The position numbers were made by a program, and so were the translations under genes. A stretch of DNA of 64,000 nucleotides, taken from NCBI GenBank assembly GCA_910575495.1, contig CAJTFS010000004.1, forward strand, positions 62,001 through 126,000, given 5' to 3'. Position 1 is the stretch's first letter. Every line of letters starts with the position of its first letter. This stretch comes from Bacteroidales bacterium. GTDB lineage: Bacteria; Bacteroidota; Bacteroidia; Bacteroidales; Rikenellaceae. The notes beneath the pieces were generated by a model, which worked only from the letters and a program-made list of their open reading frames with translations, had not been told where the DNA came from and did not search any database. Shown here piece after piece: positions 60,807 to 64,000 of this stretch.

Positions 60807-61675
60807 ATCTTATCGTCGACATAGGCAACACGCGGGTCAAGGCGGCCGTCATGGAGTGCGGCGAATGCGTTGCGCAGCGGAGTGCCGGGAGTCTTGAGCC
60901 GGCGATGCTGGACGAGCTTTTCGCCGCGTGGCGCATCGACAAGGCCATCGTCTGCTCGACGCGCGGCGATACGGCCGATGCGGCGGCGATGCTCCGCCGG
61001 CGGGTGGCGCGCGTGGTGGAATTCGGCCCCGCGACTCCGGTGCCGATCCGCAACGATTACCTCACGCCCGCGACGCTGGGCCGCGACCGCCTGGCCGCCG
61101 CGGTGGGCGCGGCGGTGCTCTGGCCGGGCCGCAACGTGCTGATCGTCGACTGCGGCACGGCGGTGACGATCGACCTGGTGACGGCCGACGGCACGTTCCG
61201 CGGAGGCTGCATCTCGCCGGGTCTCCGGAGCCGCTTCCGGGCGCTGCACGATTATACGGCGGCGCTGCCCCTGTGCTCTCCGGCCGAAGCGGAGGAAGAA
61301 ACCGGCGGGGCAGCCGGTGCAGATACCGGAGCGAGTTCCGGCAGAGAGTTCGGCGAAGAAGCCGGGGCGGACCCTGCCGAAGATGGCGGAGCGGCAGCCG
61401 AAGCGCATTCCGGCGGGGAGCCGGCGCAGCTGTTGGGCCGCACCACCCGCGAGGCGATCGAGCGCGGAGTGACGAACTCGCTGGTCTACGAAATCGAGGG
61501 CTACATGGCCCGTCTGCAGGGAAAAATCGACGGTTTATGCGTAATTTTTACCGGCGGCGACGCGAAATACTTGTCGAAAAGAATTAAAAATACGATATTT
61601 GCAAATCGTAATCCGGTTCTGTGCGGGCTGGATCGAATATTGGAATTCAATGTCAGTGAAGAACACCTTGAGTAG
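60803..61675 (+). CDS. coaX: Type III pantothenate kinase with a low-complexity insert
   Basis: This 290-residue kinase makes 4'-phosphopantothenate, the first step to coenzyme A. Family motifs are present: NLIVDIGNTRVKAAV, STRGD, TLGRDRLAAAVGA, VDCGTAVTIDLVTADGTFRG, GGCISPGL, LGRTTREAIERGV and IFTGGDAKYLSK. Between residues about 155 and 205 there is a 50-residue Ala/Glu/Gly-rich insert (EAEEETGGAAGADTGASSG and on) not found in usual 240-260-residue CoaX. The start must be TTG, overlapping the mfd stop by four bases, since no ATG or GTG precedes the first motif. Confidence 0.93.
   Translation: MNLIVDIGNTRVKAAVMECGECVAQRSAGSLEPAMLDELFAAWRIDKAIVCSTRGDTADAAAMLRRRVARVVEFGPATPVPIRNDYLTPATLGRDRLAAAVGAAVLWPGRNVLIVDCGTAVTIDLVTADGTFRGGCISPGLRSRFRALHDYTAALPLCSPAEAEEETGGAAGADTGASSGREFGEEAGADPAEDGGAAAEAHSGGEPAQLLGRTTREAIERGVTNSLVYEIEGYMARLQGKIDGLCVIFTGGDAKYLSKRIKNTIFANRNPVLCGLDRILEFNVSEEHLE
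61571..61601 (+). promoter_or_regulatory. Possible internal promoter before the outer-membrane protein gene
   Basis: Within the AT-rich 3' end of coaX, TTG (61571-61573) and GATATTTG (61594-61601) are 20 bases apart. The -7 box misses the first consensus base. The drop in GC over this stretch is notable inside a coding region. Confidence 0.35.
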
Positions 61676-63029
61676 ACTTTTTGTCGCGGCCCTGCTCTGC
61701 TGCCTGCTGCCTTCGGCGGCGACGGCGCAGACGAGCAGCATCAACGCATTCTCGCCCTACACGATGTACGGCATCGGCGAGCTCTCGACGCCGGGTACGC
61801 TGCAGATGCGTTCGATGGGCGGCGTGGGCGTGGCGATGCGCGGGGTCGGGACGGTCAACCTGCTCAACCCGGCGGCCTACAGCGCCATGCCGCAGAAAAG
61901 TTTCCTTTTCAGCTTCGGACTCGAGGGACAGAACTACTACAACTCGCAGAACGACAACGGTACGACCCGGAAGTCGGCCTTCAATACCTTCAATTTCCAC
62001 GACATCGCCTTCCAGGTGCCGCTGACCCGCCGCCTGGGCTTCGGCTTCAGCCTTACGCCCTACAGCTCGGTGGGCTACCGCACGAAGTACTACCGGCCCT
62101 ACGATCCGGAAGATCCCGTGTGGGGCAACGTGGGCCCCGTGCAGTATTCCTACGAAGGCGAGGGCGACGTTTCGGAAGTGAAGGCCGGCATCGGCTGGGA
62201 GGTGGTCCGGAACCTCTCGATCGGCGTGGCCGCGCAATATTACTGGGGCAAGATCGACCGCACCTACGTGGCGACGCCCACTTCGATCTCGGGCGAAGGG
62301 ACCTTCAACCCCATCGTGGGCGAAAGCCGCTACAGCATTTCGCGCTTCAAGGGCCAGGTCGGCGTGCAGTGGAACGCACTGCTCAACTCAAAACGGGCGC
62401 TGACTTTCGGTGCGACCTACGACCTGGGCGGCGACCTGCGCCCCCGCAACATCGAGAAACTCTACACGTCGGACAACTACGGCACGACGGTCAAGAACGA
62501 TTCGACGCATCTGAAACTGGTGCTGCCGCAGCAGGTGGCGGCCGGCGTCTTCTACCAGACGCCCAAGTGGTCGGTCGGTCTGGACTATGTCTACCAGAAC
62601 TGGGGCGGCCGCAACAAGGGCTCGGTGCGCACGGCGGGCGGCGGAGCGTCGGGCAGCCGTCTCGACGTGGCCTACACCGACACCCATACGGTGAAGTTCG
62701 GTGCGGAGTTCACCCCTAACCGCTACGATGCGCGCAACTTCATGAAGCGCTGGTCCTACCGGGCCGGCGTGCGCTACGGCTCCTACAACCAGACCTTCGG
62801 CGGCCATCGGCTCGACCAGTATGCCGTGACGCTGGGATTCGGCATCCCGGTCCGCTTCTTCGGCTCCTCGTCCATCGACGTGGGCGTGGAGTACGGCTGC
62901 CGCGGCTTCAACGTGGCCGAGCGCATCGGGCTGGTGAAACAACGCTACTTCAAGTTCGCGGTGGGCTTCTCGCTCTTTGCGGGCAGCGAGAACGGCGAAT
63001 ATTGGTTCGTAAGACCCAAATACGACTAA
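61650..63029 (+). CDS. Outer-membrane beta-barrel protein (FadL-like in layout)
   Basis: The 459-residue protein has a signal peptide (LLCCLLPSAATAQ), then SSINAFSPYTMYGIGELSTP and GTVNLLNPAAYSAMP, a pattern seen in Bacteroidota outer-membrane proteins related to the long-chain fatty acid transporter group. A barrel of about 14 strands follows (VGWE-type and YYWGKIDRTYVA strands) and ends KFAVGFSLFAGSENGEYWF. No ligand can be named. Its start overlaps the end of coaX by 26 bases, so it is likely co-transcribed. Genes of this type are often placed between coaX and TPR or LptC-like genes in Bacteroidota. Confidence 0.8.
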   Translation: MSVKNTLSRLFVAALLCCLLPSAATAQTSSINAFSPYTMYGIGELSTPGTLQMRSMGGVGVAMRGVGTVNLLNPAAYSAMPQKSFLFSFGLEGQNYYNSQNDNGTTRKSAFNTFNFHDIAFQVPLTRRLGFGFSLTPYSSVGYRTKYYRPYDPEDPVWGNVGPVQYSYEGEGDVSEVKAGIGWEVVRNLSIGVAAQYYWGKIDRTYVATPTSISGEGTFNPIVGESRYSISRFKGQVGVQWNALLNSKRALTFGATYDLGGDLRPRNIEKLYTSDNYGTTVKNDSTHLKLVLPQQVAAGVFYQTPKWSVGLDYVYQNWGGRNKGSVRTAGGGASGSRLDVAYTDTHTVKFGAEFTPNRYDARNFMKRWSYRAGVRYGSYNQTFGGHRLDQYAVTLGFGIPVRFFGSSSIDVGVEYGCRGFNVAERIGLVKQRYFKFAVGFSLFAGSENGEYWFVRPKYD

Positions 63030-63046
63030 AGAACATACAAAAAAAT

Positions 63047-64000
63047 ATGATCAGCAACATGAAAACCATTCAGATTCTGCTTGCCGCCGCCAGCACGATG
63101 ATCGCGGTCGCAAGCCAGGCCCAGCAGGACTTCAGCGGCCCGCAGTATGCCAAATGGGGCGATACCCCGGAAGCCCGCGAGAAGAATATCATCAACAGCA
63201 ACTTCCTGAAGGAGTCGTGCGACAACCGCGACTACAATGCTGCCGCAGGCTATCTGCGCGAGCTGCTCGCGAATTGCCCCGATGCCGCGGTCTCGATCTA
63301 CCAGCGCGGCGCCACCGTCTACAAGCAGAAGATCAATCGCGCCAAGAGCGTGGCCGAGCGCAACGGCTATGTCGATTCGCTGATGATGCTCTACGACCTG
63401 CGCAACCGCTATTTCGGCGACCATCCCACGCAGGGCACGGCCTATATCCTCGACCGCAAGGCCCGCGAATATGCGACTTACCGTCCCAACGACCGCGCCG
63501 GTGTCCGCAAGGTCTTCCGCGAGGCCATCGAGGGGGGCGCCACAGATCCCGAGACGCTGGTGCTCTACTTCGGCAACATGTGCGAGGACTACAAGAATAC
63601 CGACGAGGTGACGCCCGAGGAGCTGATCGCCGAGTACGAGCGCCTTTCGCCCATGTTCGGCGAGGCGGAGGCCGAGAAGAAGAAACAGTTCGATACCGCC
63701 TTCGGCTTGAGCGGCGCCGCCAGCTGCGAGAACCTGGAGAAGATCTTCAGCGCCAAGGTTGCCGCCGCTCCCGACGACGAGACCGTTCTGGGCCAGGCCG
63801 TGGCGCTGATGACGCGTGCCAAGTGCAACAGCGAGTTCTACTGCAACACCGCTGAGAAATACTACGAGCTGAAACCCACCTCCGAGGCCGCCATGTCGCT
63901 CGCCGTGGCTTTCCAGACCCGCGGCGACTATGCCAAGGCCACCAAGTATCTCAACGAAGCGCTCGCTTCGGAGACCGATCCCGCCGAGCGCGAGAAACTC
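63047..64000 (+). CDS. TPR-containing exported protein, 3' end outside window
   Basis: The first 318 residues are present and the frame is open to the last base. A signal peptide (ILLAAASTMIAVASQAQ) is followed by helix-turn-helix repeats of TPR type (DYNAAAGYLRELLANCPDAA, YVDSLMMLYDLRNRYFG, PNDRAGVRKVFREAIEGG, AMSLAVAFQTRGDYAKATKY followed by LNEALA). Such proteins mediate protein contacts in the periplasm. Start at ATG MISNMKTIQ, or at MKTIQ four codons later. It begins 17 bases after the outer-membrane protein stop, suggesting they act or are expressed together. Confidence 0.85.
   Translation, partial: MISNMKTIQILLAAASTMIAVASQAQQDFSGPQYAKWGDTPEAREKNIINSNFLKESCDNRDYNAAAGYLRELLANCPDAAVSIYQRGATVYKQKINRAKSVAERNGYVDSLMMLYDLRNRYFGDHPTQGTAYILDRKAREYATYRPNDRAGVRKVFREAIEGGATDPETLVLYFGNMCEDYKNTDEVTPEELIAEYERLSPMFGEAEAEKKKQFDTAFGLSGAASCENLEKIFSAKVAAAPDDETVLGQAVALMTRAKCNSEFYCNTAEKYYELKPTSEAAMSLAVAFQTRGDYAKATKYLNEALASETDPAEREKL

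Overview
The window looks like chromosomal DNA of a high-GC member of the Bacteroidota, most likely Alistipes or a close Rikenellaceae relative. This is inferred from typically Bacteroidota families (Porin_10 putative porin, PorX, DUF4493, PCMD and Mfa-like fimbrillin lipoproteins, DUF4923), from lipoproteins with acidic residues after the lipobox cysteine, and from promoters of the Bacteroidota type (TTTG, about 19-20 bases, then TAnnTTTG). I see no tRNA, rRNA, CRISPR array, transposase or phage gene.

Layout. Bases 1-8933 (+) are a de novo purine cluster: purL (3' end), purC, purF, purM, purN, a small flavin-binding-type protein, purH, purD, then folD, which makes the 10-formyl-THF used by PurN and PurH. 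Bases 9006-17024 (-) form a seven-gene operon: GH2-like protein, rlmH, TonB-dependent receptor, small lipoprotein, nadC, a truncated LTA-synthase-like membrane protein and a DUF2156-GNAT fusion. It diverges from asnS-rpoN (+) over overlapping promoters. Next come a PAP2-like membrane protein (+) and gdhA (-) facing each other across a long palindrome, then nadE-DUF4923, pepT, an OPT transporter, a MazG-like hydrolase, and manC-murF (all -). At 32648-36225 (+) lie pssA, a putative porin and a lytic transglycosylase, followed by 1.2 kb of repeats.

Bases 37521-47906 (-) are an accessory operon for surface proteins: a fimbrillin-like lipoprotein, three DUF4493-type lipoproteins (one ending in a PCMD domain), two small outer-membrane barrel proteins and a PCMD lipoprotein. 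After a gene-poor kilobase holding a decayed DUF2589 gene come an S9 peptidase lipoprotein (-), a Nudix hydrolase (+), an SRPBCC protein (-) and porX-tsaE (-). Divergent from porX is a + strand block: HU, a 29-residue basic ribosome-type protein, rng, mfd, coaX, an outer-membrane protein and a TPR protein cut by the window end.

The main unexplained structure is in repeats. The predicted 5' leader of porX holds three 73-bp tandem repeats, each able to encode the same 23-residue peptide. Many gene junctions carry short AT-rich inverted arms (TGAAAAGTGAAAGG-like or AATTCACAATT-like) that sometimes supply the start or stop region of the neighbouring gene. REP-like hairpins and other mosaic repeats cluster at 20.2-20.7 kb and 36.3-37.5 kb. 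Low-complexity Ala/Glu/Gly-rich inserts sit inside MurF and CoaX.
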